Shown: piece after piece, positions 8,366 to 16,735 of the stretch | Numbering within the stretch: position 1 is the first letter of the stretch | Layout of the letters: each line of letters starts with the position of its first letter | Assembly: GCF_003688915.1 (NCBI RefSeq) | Contig: NZ_REFU01000002.1 | Span: forward strand, 797,016 to 861,015 | Length of the DNA: 64,000 nt | Direction: 5' to 3' | DNA from: Rhodococcus sp. SBT000017 | GTDB taxonomy: Bacteria > Actinomycetota > Actinomycetes > Mycobacteriales > Mycobacteriaceae | The notes under the pieces: generated by a model | What the model saw: the letters and a program-made list of their open reading frames with translations, nothing else | The model's database searches: none | What the model was told of the DNA's origin: nothing | Made by a program: the position numbers and the translations under genes

Positions 8366-9106
8366 GTGGCGAGAAATACGACGGAGGCAAAGCTGGACGA
8401 GTCCGAGCCGAGCGAGGACAAGCCGAAGGTCGAGAAGCCGGACGGTCGCAAACGTCGGTGGCGTGAGCACAAGATCGCGCGCCGCGAAGAGCTCGTCGAC
8501 GGCACGCTGGCCGCGATCCGGTTGCGAGGCCGCGAGATCGGAATGGACGAGATCGCGTCGGAGATCGGTATCTCCAAGACGGTGCTCTACCGCTACTTCA
8601 CCGACAAGAACGATCTGACGAGCGCGACCATGTCGCGGTACGTCGAGACGACTCTCGCCCCGCGCATCTATGCCGCGATCTCGCACGAGCTCGACGAGTA
8701 CGAGCTCACTCGCGTCGTGGTGACCGCGTACGTCGAGACGGTGGCCACCGATCCCGAGGTGTACCTGTACGTCATGGCGAACAACGCCGGTAACAACCGC
8801 GACGTGGTCGCCGAGTCCGAGCGAATGATCGCCGAGTTGCTCTCCACGGTGTTGGGTGAACGCCTACGGCAACGCGAGATGGATTCCGGCGGTTCGGTGC
8901 CGTGGGCCTTCGCCATCGTCGGTGCGGTCCAGCTGGCCACGCACTGGTGGATCTCCAACAAGTCGATGTCCGCGGACGATTTGATCGACTACCTCTGCAT
9001 GATGATGTGGGGCGGAATCCACGGGGTCGCCATGGCCGACGGCTCTCCCGCGAAGTTCAAGTCGCAGCCGCATCCTCTGGTGGACGACGAACCCGGCGCT
9101 TCCTAG
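8366..9106 (+). CDS. TetR-family regulator (Rv0472c-like)
   Basis: About 246 residues from GTG 8366, which has AGGG eight bases upstream; GTGs at 8336 and 8357 are alternatives. A charged N-terminal extension precedes the HTH (MDEIASEIGISKTVLYRYFTDKNDL). The C-terminal helical domain should bind a ligand. It is divergent from the DUF445 gene, 65 bp away, an arrangement shared with M. tuberculosis Rv0472c-Rv0473, so it may regulate that neighbour. The stop overlaps the small convergent gene by 4 bp. Confidence 0.8.
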   Translation: MARNTTEAKLDESEPSEDKPKVEKPDGRKRRWREHKIARREELVDGTLAAIRLRGREIGMDEIASEIGISKTVLYRYFTDKNDLTSATMSRYVETTLAPRIYAAISHELDEYELTRVVVTAYVETVATDPEVYLYVMANNAGNNRDVVAESERMIAELLSTVLGERLRQREMDSGGSVPWAFAIVGAVQLATHWWISNKSMSADDLIDYLCMMMWGGIHGVAMADGSPAKFKSQPHPLVDDEPGAS

Positions 9107-9270
9107 CGCTCCTCGTACCCGTCGTCGTCCAGGGGAACTTCTGCTCGTTGATCCAGCACGTCTCGGGCGTCGGCCTCGATGGGCAGACCATCGGCACTCG
9201 GCTCGTCCGCGATCGGGAGATTCTGTTCGACGCGATCCTCGGTCGGGGTTTCGATGGGTGAGTCGCTCAT
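9103..9270 (-). CDS. small acidic conserved hypothetical protein
   Basis: A 55-residue frame from ATG 9270 (MSDSPIETPTEDRVEQNLPI) to TAG at 9103. It is strongly acidic and ends in ADARDVLDQRAEVPLDDDGY, a DVLDQ-x4-PLDDD-x-Y pattern that recurs in short actinobacterial hypothetical proteins. Codon use matches real genes in the window, with high third-position GC. No function is known. Confidence 0.65.
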   Translation of the reverse strand: MSDSPIETPTEDRVEQNLPIADEPSADGLPIEADARDVLDQRAEVPLDDDGYEER

Positions 9271-9332
9271 GTCTCCATTCGTACCATCGCTCGTCAGTTT
9301 GAGATCAGGCCCGGTCGGACATTCGAACAGAT

Positions 9333-9878
9333 ATGACTACCGAAACCTTGACCGGATGCCGCATTGCCATTCTCGCTACCGACGGCGTCGAGCAAGTCGA
9401 GCTGGTTCAGCCCCGCGAGGCCGTCGAAAATGCCGGAGCCACAGTCACATTGGTTGCACTCGACCATGGCGACATCCAAGCGATGGAGAGCGACGTCAAC
9501 GCCGCCGACACCTTCACCGTCGACCGCGTCGTGGCCGACGTCTCCGCGGACGACTTCGACGCACTGATCCTGCCCGGCGGAACCACCAACCCCGATCAAC
9601 TGCGCGTGGACGCGGACGCGGTGGAGTTCGTCCGTGCGTTCGTAGAAGCCCGCAAGCCCGTCGGCGTCATCTGCCACGGAGCCTGGACCCTCGTCGAGGC
9701 CGACGTTCTGAAGGGCCGGACGTTGACGGCCTACCCGAGCATCCGCACCGACATTCGCAACGCGGGAGGAACCGTCGTCGACGAGGAAGTGGTCGTCGAC
9801 GGCAACCTGATCTCGAGCCGCAACCCGGACGACCTGCCGGCCTTCTGCGCGAAGATCGTGGAGCATTTCAGCGCTTGA
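9333..9878 (+). CDS. DJ-1/PfpI family protein
   Basis: 181 residues. The nucleophile elbow GVICHGAW (C114, H115) and the conserved E20 in TDGVEQVEL are present, as in PfpI-type class I glutamine amidotransferase-like proteins. Family members act as glyoxalase III-type deglycases or stress proteins. Starts at ATG 9333. The next gene begins 17 bp after its stop and has its own IdeR-like box in the gap. Confidence 0.85.
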   Translation: MTTETLTGCRIAILATDGVEQVELVQPREAVENAGATVTLVALDHGDIQAMESDVNAADTFTVDRVVADVSADDFDALILPGGTTNPDQLRVDADAVEFVRAFVEARKPVGVICHGAWTLVEADVLKGRTLTAYPSIRTDIRNAGGTVVDEEVVVDGNLISSRNPDDLPAFCAKIVEHFSA

Positions 9879-9896
9879 TAGGTTAGCGTGCCCTAT
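9878..9896. promoter_or_regulatory. IdeR/DmdR-like iron box
   Basis: ATAGGTTAGCGTGCCCTAT matches 13 of 19 positions of the IdeR consensus TTAGGTTAGGCTAACCTAA, with a perfect AGGTTAG left half. It overlaps the start codon of the lipoprotein gene. TAGGTT at 9879-9885 would also serve as a -10 hexamer for a leaderless transcript. Iron repression is therefore inferred. Confidence 0.6.
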
Positions 9897-10890
9897 GCGC
9901 ATTTCTCGTTCGTTGGCTCTGCCTGCGGCAGCCCTCGCCCTCGCCCTCACCCTTACCGCATGCAGTTCCGACAACACTGGTTCCGACGGTGGTAGTGCCG
10001 ACTCGGCCGAATCCGGCAGCACCGTCGTGACCGACATGTTCGGCGACGTCGAAGTCCCTGCGAATCCGCAGCGGGTGGTCGCACTGGGTTGGTCGGACGC
10101 CGAAACCGCCCTGGCTCTCGGCGTGCAACCGGTCGGTGCCAGCGACTGGCTCGGCGTCGGCGGAAACGGTCTGGGCCCGTGGGTGGACGAAACCTACGAC
10201 ACCGACCCCACGATCGTCGGCACCTTCGACGTCGACATGGAGTCGATCGCGGCGCTTGCACCGGACCTCATCCTGTGGACACGCAGCACCAACGACAAAG
10301 CCGTCTACGACGACCTCTCCGAGATCGCCCCCACCGTCGCGGCACCGCCCGGAACCGACATCGCCTACGGCACCACCTGGGACGGCCAGACCGAGATCGT
10401 CGCGCAGGCACTCGGCAAGGTCGACGAGGGCAAGAAGCTCGTCGACGACACCGAAACGCTGCTCGCCGATGCCGTCACCGCCAACCCCGAGTTCGCCGAC
10501 AAGACCGTCGCCGTCGGGACGCTCTACAGCGGACAGGTCGGTGCCTACGTCCGCGGCGACACCCGCGTCGACTTCCTCGAATCCCTCGGACTGACCAACA
10601 CCCCGGCCATCCAGAACCTGGCCGAGCCGGGAGCGTTCAACATCGAACTGTCCGAGGAGAACATCTCCGCCCTCGACGCCGACCTCACCGTCATGTTCCC
10701 CATCGGCACCGGACCCGAGGTGATCACCGACAACCCGTCGATCCAGGGCCTGCCGTCGGCACGCGACGGACGGCTCGTCGTACTCGGCGACCTGAACCTG
10801 TCCAACGCATTCTCGGCCGCCTCGGTGGCCGGCACCCGATACGCACTGGAAAACGCGGTGCCACTGTTCGCGGCACCACTGAAGGGCTAG
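9895..10890 (+). CDS. iron-siderophore ABC transporter substrate-binding lipoprotein
   Basis: 331 residues. The signal peptide ends in the lipobox LTAC (Cys 22), followed by a Ser/Gly-rich linker and a FecB/BtuF-type two-lobed domain (VPANPQRVVALGWSDAETAL, later LAPDLILWT). It should capture a ferric siderophore outside the membrane for an ABC importer encoded elsewhere; no permease is in this window. There is no Shine-Dalgarno sequence in the 16-bp gap after the PfpI gene, which suggests leaderless translation under the iron box. Confidence 0.85.
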   Translation: MRISRSLALPAAALALALTLTACSSDNTGSDGGSADSAESGSTVVTDMFGDVEVPANPQRVVALGWSDAETALALGVQPVGASDWLGVGGNGLGPWVDETYDTDPTIVGTFDVDMESIAALAPDLILWTRSTNDKAVYDDLSEIAPTVAAPPGTDIAYGTTWDGQTEIVAQALGKVDEGKKLVDDTETLLADAVTANPEFADKTVAVGTLYSGQVGAYVRGDTRVDFLESLGLTNTPAIQNLAEPGAFNIELSEENISALDADLTVMFPIGTGPEVITDNPSIQGLPSARDGRLVVLGDLNLSNAFSAASVAGTRYALENAVPLFAAPLKG

Positions 10891-10980
10891 ATCACACTCG
10901 TCCCGGCGGGCTAGATCACACTCTCCCCGGCGGGCTTGTGACACTCTCCCTGGCGGGCTTGTCACACTCTCCCCGGCGGG
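10887..10980. repeat. four-copy 23-24 bp tandem repeat across two gene ends
   Basis: Four adjacent units occupy 10887-10910, 10911-10934, 10935-10957 and 10958-10980. Each has the form CTWGWNACACTC-N3-CCNGGCGGG, with minor differences. The first unit contains the stop codon of the lipoprotein gene and the last encodes the final residues (PPGRV) and stop of the convergent PPOX gene. It looks like repeated duplication of the PPOX gene end. Confidence 0.85.
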
Positions 10981-11432
10981 AACCCACCCGCGGCGATCGG
11001 TCCCCAGGCGTCGATCACGATGCGTATCAACGACTTTCCCTGCTTCACCATCGCCGCGCGGTACTCGTCCCAGTCCGAGTGCTCGCCGGCGATGCTGCGG
11101 AAGTACTCCACCAGCGGCTCGACGGCGTCGGGAAGATCGATGATCTCGGCCGTCCCGTCGACCTGTACGTAGTCGCCGTTCCAGTCGTCACTGTGCACCA
11201 GCACCGTGACGGCGGAATTGCGGCGGATGTTGAGCACCTTCGCGCGCTCGGGGTAGGTGGCAATGACGATGCGGCCTTCCGAGTCCACCCCGGCCGAGAC
11301 CGGAGAGACCTGAAGACCGTCGTCGCGCTTGCGGGTGATGAGGGTGTGGTGGTGCCGCGGAGATACGAATTCGAGCAGTTGCTCACGCGAAACGGTTTCG
11401 GCTTTTGCAATGGTAGGGGCCATGAATCCCAT
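10962..11432 (-). CDS. PPOX-class (F420 or flavin-dependent) oxidoreductase
   Basis: 156 residues from ATG 11432 (MGFMAPTIAKAETV); an internal ATG at 11423 is also possible. The split-barrel pattern (HHHTLITRKRDDGLQVSPVS, then YPERAKVLNIRRNSAVTVLV) fits the PPOX-class family that binds F420 or FMN. Substrate unknown. Its C-terminus is encoded in the last unit of the tandem repeat. Only 24 bp separate it from the divergent PPK2 gene, and they include the palindrome GAGAAGTAGTCTTCTC. Confidence 0.8.
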   Translation of the reverse strand: MGFMAPTIAKAETVSREQLLEFVSPRHHHTLITRKRDDGLQVSPVSAGVDSEGRIVIATYPERAKVLNIRRNSAVTVLVHSDDWNGDYVQVDGTAEIIDLPDAVEPLVEYFRSIAGEHSDWDEYRAAMVKQGKSLIRIVIDAWGPIAAGGFPPGRV

Positions 11433-11456
11433 GGTAGAGAAGTAGTCTTCTCGCCT

Positions 11457-12314
11457 ATGGCCGACAAGTCGAAACTGTGGACTCTCTCTCCCGTCGATGT
11501 GCTGCGCGCCAGCGCCTCTCCCCGTGTGGAGGACATCGATTTCACGGCAACTCCGGGATTCGGCGGCGCTAAGGCACACGGCAACGACGTCCTCGAGCAG
11601 CGCGGTGCAGTACTCGCGGCGCTCCAGGAAAAGCTCTATGCCCATGGGCGCGCTGGCGGCACCAAGTCGGTTCTGCTGGTGCTGCAGGGCATGGACACCG
11701 CAGGCAAGGGCGGCATGGTCAAGCACGTCATCGGGATGGTCGATCCGCAGGGCGTCGACCTCGCCTCGTTCGGGGTGCCGACTCAGGAAGAGAAGCAACA
11801 CCACTACCTGTGGCGCATCCGCAAAGCACTTCCGCGGGCAGGCCGAATCGGGGTGTTCGATCGATCCCACTACGAGGACGTTCTCGTCGTCGCGGTCCAC
11901 GACCTCGTGCCACGGCAGGTGTGGGAGAAGCGATTCGACGAGATCAACGCCTTCGAGAAGGCATTGGTCGACGAGGACACGGTCGTCGTCAAGGTGGCCT
12001 TGTTCGTGTCGGAGGACGAGCAGAAGAAGCGATTGCAGGAGCGGCTCGATCGACCCGAGAAGCACTGGAAGTACAACCCGGGCGACGTCACCGAGCGTGG
12101 CTTCCTACCGCAGTATCGGGCGGCGTATCAGCGGGTGCTGGATCGTACGGACTTCGACCATGCACCGTGGTACGTCGTTCCGGCCGACCGCAAGTGGTAC
12201 AGCCGCTTGGCCGTCACGGAGATCCTGATCGACACGTTGGAGAAGCTCGATCTCGATTGGCCCGCAGCAGATTTCGACGTCGAACACGAGAAGAAGCGGC
12301 TGGCCGAGAGCTGA
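11457..12314 (+). CDS. polyphosphate kinase 2 family protein
   Basis: 285 residues from ATG 11457. The Walker A (GMDTAGKGGMVK), the Walker B-like FDRSHYEDVL and the lid residues (ERLDRPEKHWKYNPGD) are those of PPK2 enzymes, which move phosphate between polyphosphate and nucleotides. The single-domain length suggests a class I or III NDP/NMP-phosphorylating enzyme; the exact class cannot be settled by eye. It ends at a strong bidirectional terminator. Confidence 0.9.
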   Translation: MADKSKLWTLSPVDVLRASASPRVEDIDFTATPGFGGAKAHGNDVLEQRGAVLAALQEKLYAHGRAGGTKSVLLVLQGMDTAGKGGMVKHVIGMVDPQGVDLASFGVPTQEEKQHHYLWRIRKALPRAGRIGVFDRSHYEDVLVVAVHDLVPRQVWEKRFDEINAFEKALVDEDTVVVKVALFVSEDEQKKRLQERLDRPEKHWKYNPGDVTERGFLPQYRAAYQRVLDRTDFDHAPWYVVPADRKWYSRLAVTEILIDTLEKLDLDWPAADFDVEHEKKRLAES

Positions 12315-12328
12315 ACCCGCTTCGAAGA

Positions 12329-12378
12329 CGTGAATGGTCCATCGACCCCCGTCTGGGCAGGTCGATGGACCATTCACG
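12329..12378. terminator. bidirectional terminator, 19-bp stem
   Basis: A perfect inverted repeat begins CGTGAATGGTCCATCGACC (12329-12347), with its complement at 12360-12378 and a 12-base loop. It lies between the convergent PPK2 and alcohol dehydrogenase genes. Confidence 0.85.
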
Positions 12379-12393
12379 CGTCCAAGGAGACTG

Positions 12394-13434
12394 TTACAGC
12401 GTGGCTGCGTCGATCACGAAGCGGTAGCGCACGTCGGACTTGACGACGCGGTCGTATGCCTCGTTGATCTTCTCGGCCGGGATGACCTCGATCTCGGCAC
12501 CGATGTGGTGCTCGGCGCAGAAGTCCAGCATTTCCTGGGTCTCGGCGATGCCGCCGACCATCGAACCGGCGAACGAACGACGGTTGGCCAGCAGGTTGAA
12601 CGCGGGCACCTCGAGGGGCTTCTCGGGAACACCCAGCTCGACGAGGGTGCCGTTGCGAGCGAGCAGTCCGAGGTACTTGCCCATCGGCAGGTTCGCGGAG
12701 ACCGTATTGAGGATGAGGTCGAACTTGCCCTGCAGATCCTTGAGGGCGGTGGTGTCCTTGGTGGCGTAGTACTCGTCGGCACCGTAGGCCTTGCCGTCGG
12801 CTTCCTTGGCGTCCGTCTGGCTCAGCACGGTGACGTGGGCTCCGAGTGCGTGCGCGATCTTGACGCCGATGTGGCCGAGGCCGCCCATGCCGATGATGGC
12901 GACCTTCTTGCCCGGTCCTGCTCCCCAGTGCTTGAGCGGCGAGTACAGGGTGATGCCCGCGCACAGCAGCGGTGCGGCGACGTCGAGCTCGACGCCTTCC
13001 GGGATGCCGAGGACGAACTTCTCCGTCACGACGATCTGGGTGGAGTAGCCGCCGTGGGTGAACTCGCCCTCGTAGGTCTTCGAGTTGTACGTCTGGACGA
13101 CGCCCTTGGTGCAGTACTGCTCGTCGCCGTCCTTGCACGCCTCGCACTCGCCACAGGAATCGACGAAGCAGCCGACGCCGACGCGGTCGCCCACCTTGCG
13201 GCTGGTCACCTCGGAGCCGACCTCGGCCACGATGCCGGCGATCTCGTGCCCGGGAACGACGGGGTAGGTGGTGCCGCCCCACTCGTTACGGGCAGTGTGG
13301 ATGTCGGAGTGGCAGATGCCGGCGAACTTGACGTCGATGAGGATGTCGTTCGGTCCGACGGCGCGTCGCTCGATCGTCGCCTTCTCGAGCGGGGCGTCCG
13401 GAGCGGTGGCCTGGTAAGCGGTAGCTGAAGTCAT
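12394..13434 (-). CDS. adhC: zinc-dependent NAD(P) alcohol dehydrogenase
   Basis: 346 residues of the YahK/AdhC (cinnamyl alcohol dehydrogenase-like) branch. The catalytic zinc site is visible in GICHSDIH and GHE, the structural zinc site in [15 protein letters not shown], and the Rossmann motif in [11 protein letters not shown]. It should reduce aldehydes to alcohols, or the reverse, in the cytoplasm. It resembles M. tuberculosis AdhC (Rv3045). Starts at ATG 13434. Confidence 0.9.
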   Translation of the reverse strand: MTSATAYQATAPDAPLEKATIERRAVGPNDILIDVKFAGICHSDIHTARNEWGGTTYPVVPGHEIAGIVAEVGSEVTSRKVGDRVGVGCFVDSCGECEACKDGDEQYCTKGVVQTYNSKTYEGEFTHGGYSTQIVVTEKFVLGIPEGVELDVAAPLLCAGITLYSPLKHWGAGPGKKVAIIGMGGLGHIGVKIAHALGAHVTVLSQTDAKEADGKAYGADEYYATKDTTALKDLQGKFDLILNTVSANLPMGKYLGLLARNGTLVELGVPEKPLEVPAFNLLANRRSFAGSMVGGIAETQEMLDFCAEHHIGAEIEVIPAEKINEAYDRVVKSDVRYRFVIDAATL

Positions 13435-13530
13435 ACCTACATTGCTACCTACGCATCAGTGCAAGCGCAAGGCAGCTACCGCCTCGACCAGGCTATTCCT
13501 GCTCTAAACGAGTCGTTTGCAACAGTAACG

Positions 13531-13806
13531 TCAGCTGTTCTTGGCGATATTGACGCCCAGCCACCCAACGTACGCCACCAGACCGACAAGTCCGATCTTG
13601 CGGGTTTTCGGGTATGCGATCGCCGCACCGACCGCCAATTCGGTGGCTCCGTTGCGACTGATCCAGGTTCGAGTGTCCTTGGGGAACGGGAGCTTGGTGA
13701 TTCCCTCGAACGCCTCCGGCACCACGAAGTGGGCGGCGCCGGTGGCGGCCAACCCGATCCCGAATGCCTTGGGAACCACACCGTTCGACTTCGTGGACTT
13801 GCTCAC
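13531..13806 (-). CDS. small DoxX-like membrane protein
   Basis: 91 residues from GTG 13806. The pattern GLAATGAAHFVVPEAFEGI, then ISRNGATELAVGAAIAYPKT and a terminal hydrophobic segment resembles short DoxX-like membrane proteins. Two to three membrane segments are likely. It is in the same orientation as the flanking dehydrogenases but separated by gaps of about 60-95 bp. Function unknown. Confidence 0.65.
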   Translation of the reverse strand: MSKSTKSNGVVPKAFGIGLAATGAAHFVVPEAFEGITKLPFPKDTRTWISRNGATELAVGAAIAYPKTRKIGLVGLVAYVGWLGVNIAKNS

Positions 13807-13870
13807 TGACGCGCTCCTGTGATCGAGGTGATTGAACTGGCAAAACGACAATAGCGCTACGCGACGGTTG

Positions 13871-14746
13871 CTACTTTGCGACCCGGCCGTTCTCGTAGCG
13901 ATAGAACCCGGCTCCGGTTTTCTTGCCCACCTGCCCGGCCTCGACCATGCGCAGTAGCAGCGGCGGTGCGGCGAAGAGCGGTTCGGCGAATTCCGAGTGC
14001 ATGGAATCGGCAATGGCTTTGACGGTGTCGAGGCCGATGAGATCGGCGAGTGCGAGCGGCCCCATCGGGTGCGCGAGCCCCAGCACCGTCGCCTTGTCGA
14101 CATCTTCCTTGGTGGCGAATCCGGACTCGACCATGCGAATCGCGGAGAGCAAGTAGGGCACGAGCAACGCGTTGACGACGAAGCCCGAGCGGTCGGCCGA
14201 GCGCACCACCTGCTTGCCGAGAACGTCGCCTGCGAATCGCTCGGCACGGTCGGCCACTATCGGTGAGGTCAGGTCGGTGGTGACGAGCTCGACGAGTGGC
14301 AGTACCGGGACCGGGTTGAAGAAGTGCAGACCGACGACGCGGCCGGGTGCCGTCGTTGCGGCTCCCAGGCTCACGATGGGAATGGAGGAGGTGTTCGAGG
14401 CGATGACGGCATCGGGGTCGGTCACCACCGAGTCGAGTTCGGCGAAGATGTCGGCCTTGATCTTCTCGTCTTCGAGTACTGCTTCGACGACGAGTTGGCG
14501 ATCGCCGAAGTCGCCGAGATCGGAGGTGAAGCGCAGCCTGGCCGCAGCGTGCTCTCGCTCACGTTCGGTGATCTTGCCGCTGCTGACGCCGCGGTCCAGG
14601 GACTTGAGGATGCGGGTGCGTCCAGCGCTTGTCAGTTCGCGGGTCTGTTCGTGGACCAGCACGTCGACATGGGCGCGGGCGCACACCTCCGCGATTCCTG
14701 CCCCCATCTGCCCCGCTCCGACGATCCCCACCCTCTCGACCGTCAT
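13871..14746 (-). CDS. fadB2: 3-hydroxybutyryl-CoA dehydrogenase
   Basis: 291 residues from ATG 14746, preceded by ACAGGAG. The NAD-binding motif VGIVGAGQMGAGIAEV, the S-x-T substrate region (SNTSSIPI) and the catalytic His in VVGLHFFNPVPVLPLVELV are intact, and the C-terminus ends in KKTGAGFYRYENG. It oxidises 3-hydroxyacyl-CoA in fatty-acid or butyrate metabolism. Its position next to aceA matches the icl1-fadB2 pair of M. tuberculosis (Rv0467-Rv0468). Confidence 0.92.
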   Translation of the reverse strand: MTVERVGIVGAGQMGAGIAEVCARAHVDVLVHEQTRELTSAGRTRILKSLDRGVSSGKITEREREHAAARLRFTSDLGDFGDRQLVVEAVLEDEKIKADIFAELDSVVTDPDAVIASNTSSIPIVSLGAATTAPGRVVGLHFFNPVPVLPLVELVTTDLTSPIVADRAERFAGDVLGKQVVRSADRSGFVVNALLVPYLLSAIRMVESGFATKEDVDKATVLGLAHPMGPLALADLIGLDTVKAIADSMHSEFAEPLFAAPPLLLRMVEAGQVGKKTGAGFYRYENGRVAK

Positions 14747-14838
14747 ACAGCACTCCTGTTCATTTGCATTGCGGCACAACAGCATAAGGCGAGATGAGGG
14801 TAACTCTGCTGGGGTACCAGCAAACGTGCCCAGAGACG

Positions 14839-14878
14839 AGTCAGGCGGCCCGCAACGAAACGCTGGGGCCGCCTGACT
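14839..14878 (-). terminator. terminator after aceA
   Basis: The inverted repeat AGTCAGGCGGCCC / GGGCCGCCTGACT with a 14-base loop lies 37 bp beyond the aceA stop on the minus strand. It separates aceA from the downstream fadB2-like gene. Confidence 0.8.
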
Positions 14879-14914
14879 AGTGCGCTGAAGATCCGGGGAG
14901 GCGGAACTGCTCCT

Positions 14915-16204
14915 CTAGTGGAACTGGCCCTCTTCGGTGGAGCCCTTCAGAGCTGCGGTCGAGGTGTTGGGGTCGACGGTGGTGGCGATGCGATCGAAGT
15001 AGCCGGCACCAACCTCACGCTGGTGCTTGATGGCGGTGAAGCCGCGCTCTTCGGCAGCCTTGAACTCGCGCTCCTGCAGGTCGACGAACGCGGTCATGCC
15101 TTCGCGGGCGTAGCCGTGTGCCAGGTCGAACATGCCGTAGTTGAGCGAGTGGAAGCCTGCGAGGGTGATGAACTGGAACTTGAAGCCCATGGCTCCGAGT
15201 TCCTTCTGGAACTTGGCGATGGTCGCGTCGTCCAGGTGCGCCTTCCAGTTGAACGAAGGCGAGCAGTTGTAGGCGAGCAGCTGGTCCGGGAACTCGCTGC
15301 GAACCGACTCGGAGAACTTCTTGGCGACCTCGAGGTCCGGCACGCCGGTCTCCATCCAGATGAGGTCTGCGTACGGTGCGTAGGCCTTTGCACGAGCGAT
15401 GCAGGGCTCGATGCCGTTCTTGACGCCGAAGAAGCCCTCGGCAGTGCGGGTTCCGTCGAGGAATTCGCGGTCACGCTCGTCGACGTCGGAGGTGATCAGC
15501 GTGGCTGCCTCGGCGTCGGTGCGGGCGATGATGACCGACGGGACGTCGGCGACGTCAGAGGCCAGACGCGCGGAGGTCAGGGTACGGATGTGCTGCTGGG
15601 TGGGGATGAGAACCTTGCCGCCGAGGTGGCCGCACTTCTTCTCCGATGCGAGCTGGTCTTCCCAGTGCACGCCTGCAGCACCGGCCACGATCATGGCCTT
15701 CTGCAGCTCGTAGGCGTTCAGTGCGCCACCGAAGCCGGCTTCGGCGTCGGCGACGATCGGTGCAACCCAGTTCTTGACGGAGGTGTCGCCCTCGATCTTG
15801 GCGATCTCGTCGGCGCGCAGCAGCGCGTTGTTGATACGACGGACGACCGACGGCACCGAGTTGGCCGGGTAGAGGCTCTGGTCCGGGTAGGTGTGGCCCG
15901 AGAGGTTGGCGTCGCCTGCGACCTGCCAGCCGGAGAGGTAGATCGCCTGGAGGCCGGCGCGAATCTGCTGCACGGCCTGGTTGCCGGTGAGGGCACCGAG
16001 CGAGTTGATGTAGTCCTCGTTGTTCACGAGGTCCCACAGGATTTCGCTGCCGCGGCGAGCGAGTGTCGCTTCTTCGACGACGGTGCCCTGGAGGTCGGAG
16101 ACCTGCTGCGCGGTGAAGTTACGGGTGACGCCCTTCCAGCGGGGGTTGGTGTCCCAATCCTGCTGGATCTCGGCGATGGTCTTCGGGGTGCCGGTGGTCG
16201 ACAT
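14915..16204 (-). CDS. aceA: isocitrate lyase
   Basis: 429 residues. It splits isocitrate into succinate and glyoxylate, the entry to the glyoxylate shunt for growth on acetate and fatty acids. The signature [11 protein letters not shown] with catalytic C191, the metal-binding region around IARTDAEAA and the prokaryotic short-form length are all as expected for ICL1. The start at ATG 16204 leaves a long upstream region with a RamB-like element. The regulator gene ramB is about 2 kb away on the other strand. Confidence 0.96.
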   Translation of the reverse strand: MSTTGTPKTIAEIQQDWDTNPRWKGVTRNFTAQQVSDLQGTVVEEATLARRGSEILWDLVNNEDYINSLGALTGNQAVQQIRAGLQAIYLSGWQVAGDANLSGHTYPDQSLYPANSVPSVVRRINNALLRADEIAKIEGDTSVKNWVAPIVADAEAGFGGALNAYELQKAMIVAGAAGVHWEDQLASEKKCGHLGGKVLIPTQQHIRTLTSARLASDVADVPSVIIARTDAEAATLITSDVDERDREFLDGTRTAEGFFGVKNGIEPCIARAKAYAPYADLIWMETGVPDLEVAKKFSESVRSEFPDQLLAYNCSPSFNWKAHLDDATIAKFQKELGAMGFKFQFITLAGFHSLNYGMFDLAHGYAREGMTAFVDLQEREFKAAEERGFTAIKHQREVGAGYFDRIATTVDPNTSTAALKGSTEEGQFH

Positions 16205-16358
16205 CTTCAGCTCCAGTCTCTTCTGCTTCTCGGCCTGCCTCGAGACGAATCTTCACATCGTTGCCAGGCCCTTCTGGTGTACTCCAAAACAATGGCACAC
16301 CCGAAAACATGCGTCTACCAGTTGTTAGTGCCAATCTTGGCTAGCTTTACCGGCACCA

Positions 16359-16375
16359 TTGCTAATGTTGCTAAT
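16359..16375. promoter_or_regulatory. RamB-type candidate operator upstream of aceA
   Basis: TTGCTAATGTTGCTAAT is an internal direct repeat (TTGCTAAT twice, 9 bp apart). A near-identical element, TTGCCAATGCTGTTAAG, lies 30 bp upstream of ramB (18280-18296). A motif shared by aceA and ramB is what an autoregulating RamB would need. Confidence 0.6.
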
Positions 16376-16527
16376 TTTTGGCCGACGCAAACCTCTCCGA
16401 TCGGACGGCGTGGTTACTCGCCAGTAGCGATGAATCCCCAGTTGATGAACGGAATGAACAAAATTCCTTACCGGACGCTTGTACGGTTTGAGCAGGGCGT
16501 CTGAATCGAGTCAGAAACCGATCTTCA

Positions 16528-16543
16528 TGTGACCGACATCACA
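16528..16543. promoter_or_regulatory. perfect CRP/GlxR-type palindrome
   Basis: TGTGACCGACATCACA is an exact TGTGA-N6-TCACA match. It lies 324 bp upstream of aceA and 193 bp upstream of the divergent nuclease-domain gene. Corynebacterial GlxR and mycobacterial CRP bind this sequence, and glyoxylate genes are known targets in corynebacteria. Confidence 0.6.
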
Positions 16544-16576
16544 GTACGTCGATCCCACGATGTGGACATGCACGGG

Positions 16577-16636
16577 GTGCTCCACTCGCCATCACGTTCG
16601 CCGGGATCACGCGTCCGGCACCCCCGAGTGGAGCAC
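16577..16636. repeat. inverted repeat left of the AbiEi/DUF559 gene
   Basis: The arms GTGCTCCACTCG (16577-16588) and CGAGTGGAGCAC (16625-16636) are perfect 12-bp complements around a 36-bp loop. A closely related palindrome with the same TGCTCCACTC core lies at the other end of the gene (17702-17761). Confidence 0.7.
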
Positions 16637-16735
16637 GACGCGCCTTCATCCACAGGCACGCAGCTATCCACAGGCCATTGCATTTCCCCAGGTCGAGCAT
16701 CTGGGGCCGGCCGACACATCCCCGATGCTGCACCC

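Larger units (their letters stand above)
16205..16735. other. 531-bp regulatory gap upstream of aceA
   Basis: No credible gene is present. The gap holds the aceA promoter region (AT-richer at 16285-16385), the RamB-like element at 16359-16375, a perfect CRP-type site at 16528-16543 and a palindrome at 16577-16636. The two genes at its edges are transcribed away from it. Confidence 0.6.

Noticed and set aside
8257..8686. Minus-strand frames opposite the TetR start at 8.3-8.7 kb
   Set aside because: They are antisense to the TetR helix-turn-helix and Arg/Ser-rich, with no family features.
10887..10980. A CRISPR remnant in the 23-24 bp repeats
   Set aside because: There are no spacers between units and no cas genes in the window.
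10089..12314. A 741-codon plus-strand frame that seems to fuse an N-terminal domain to PPK2
   Set aside because: The part before 11457 is an Arg-rich shadow of the lipoprotein and PPOX genes; PPK2 itself starts at ATG 11457 with a normal N-terminus.
14918..16504. Long plus-strand frame opposite isocitrate lyase
   Set aside because: It is antisense to a complete aceA with its KKCGH motif and has no recognisable domain.
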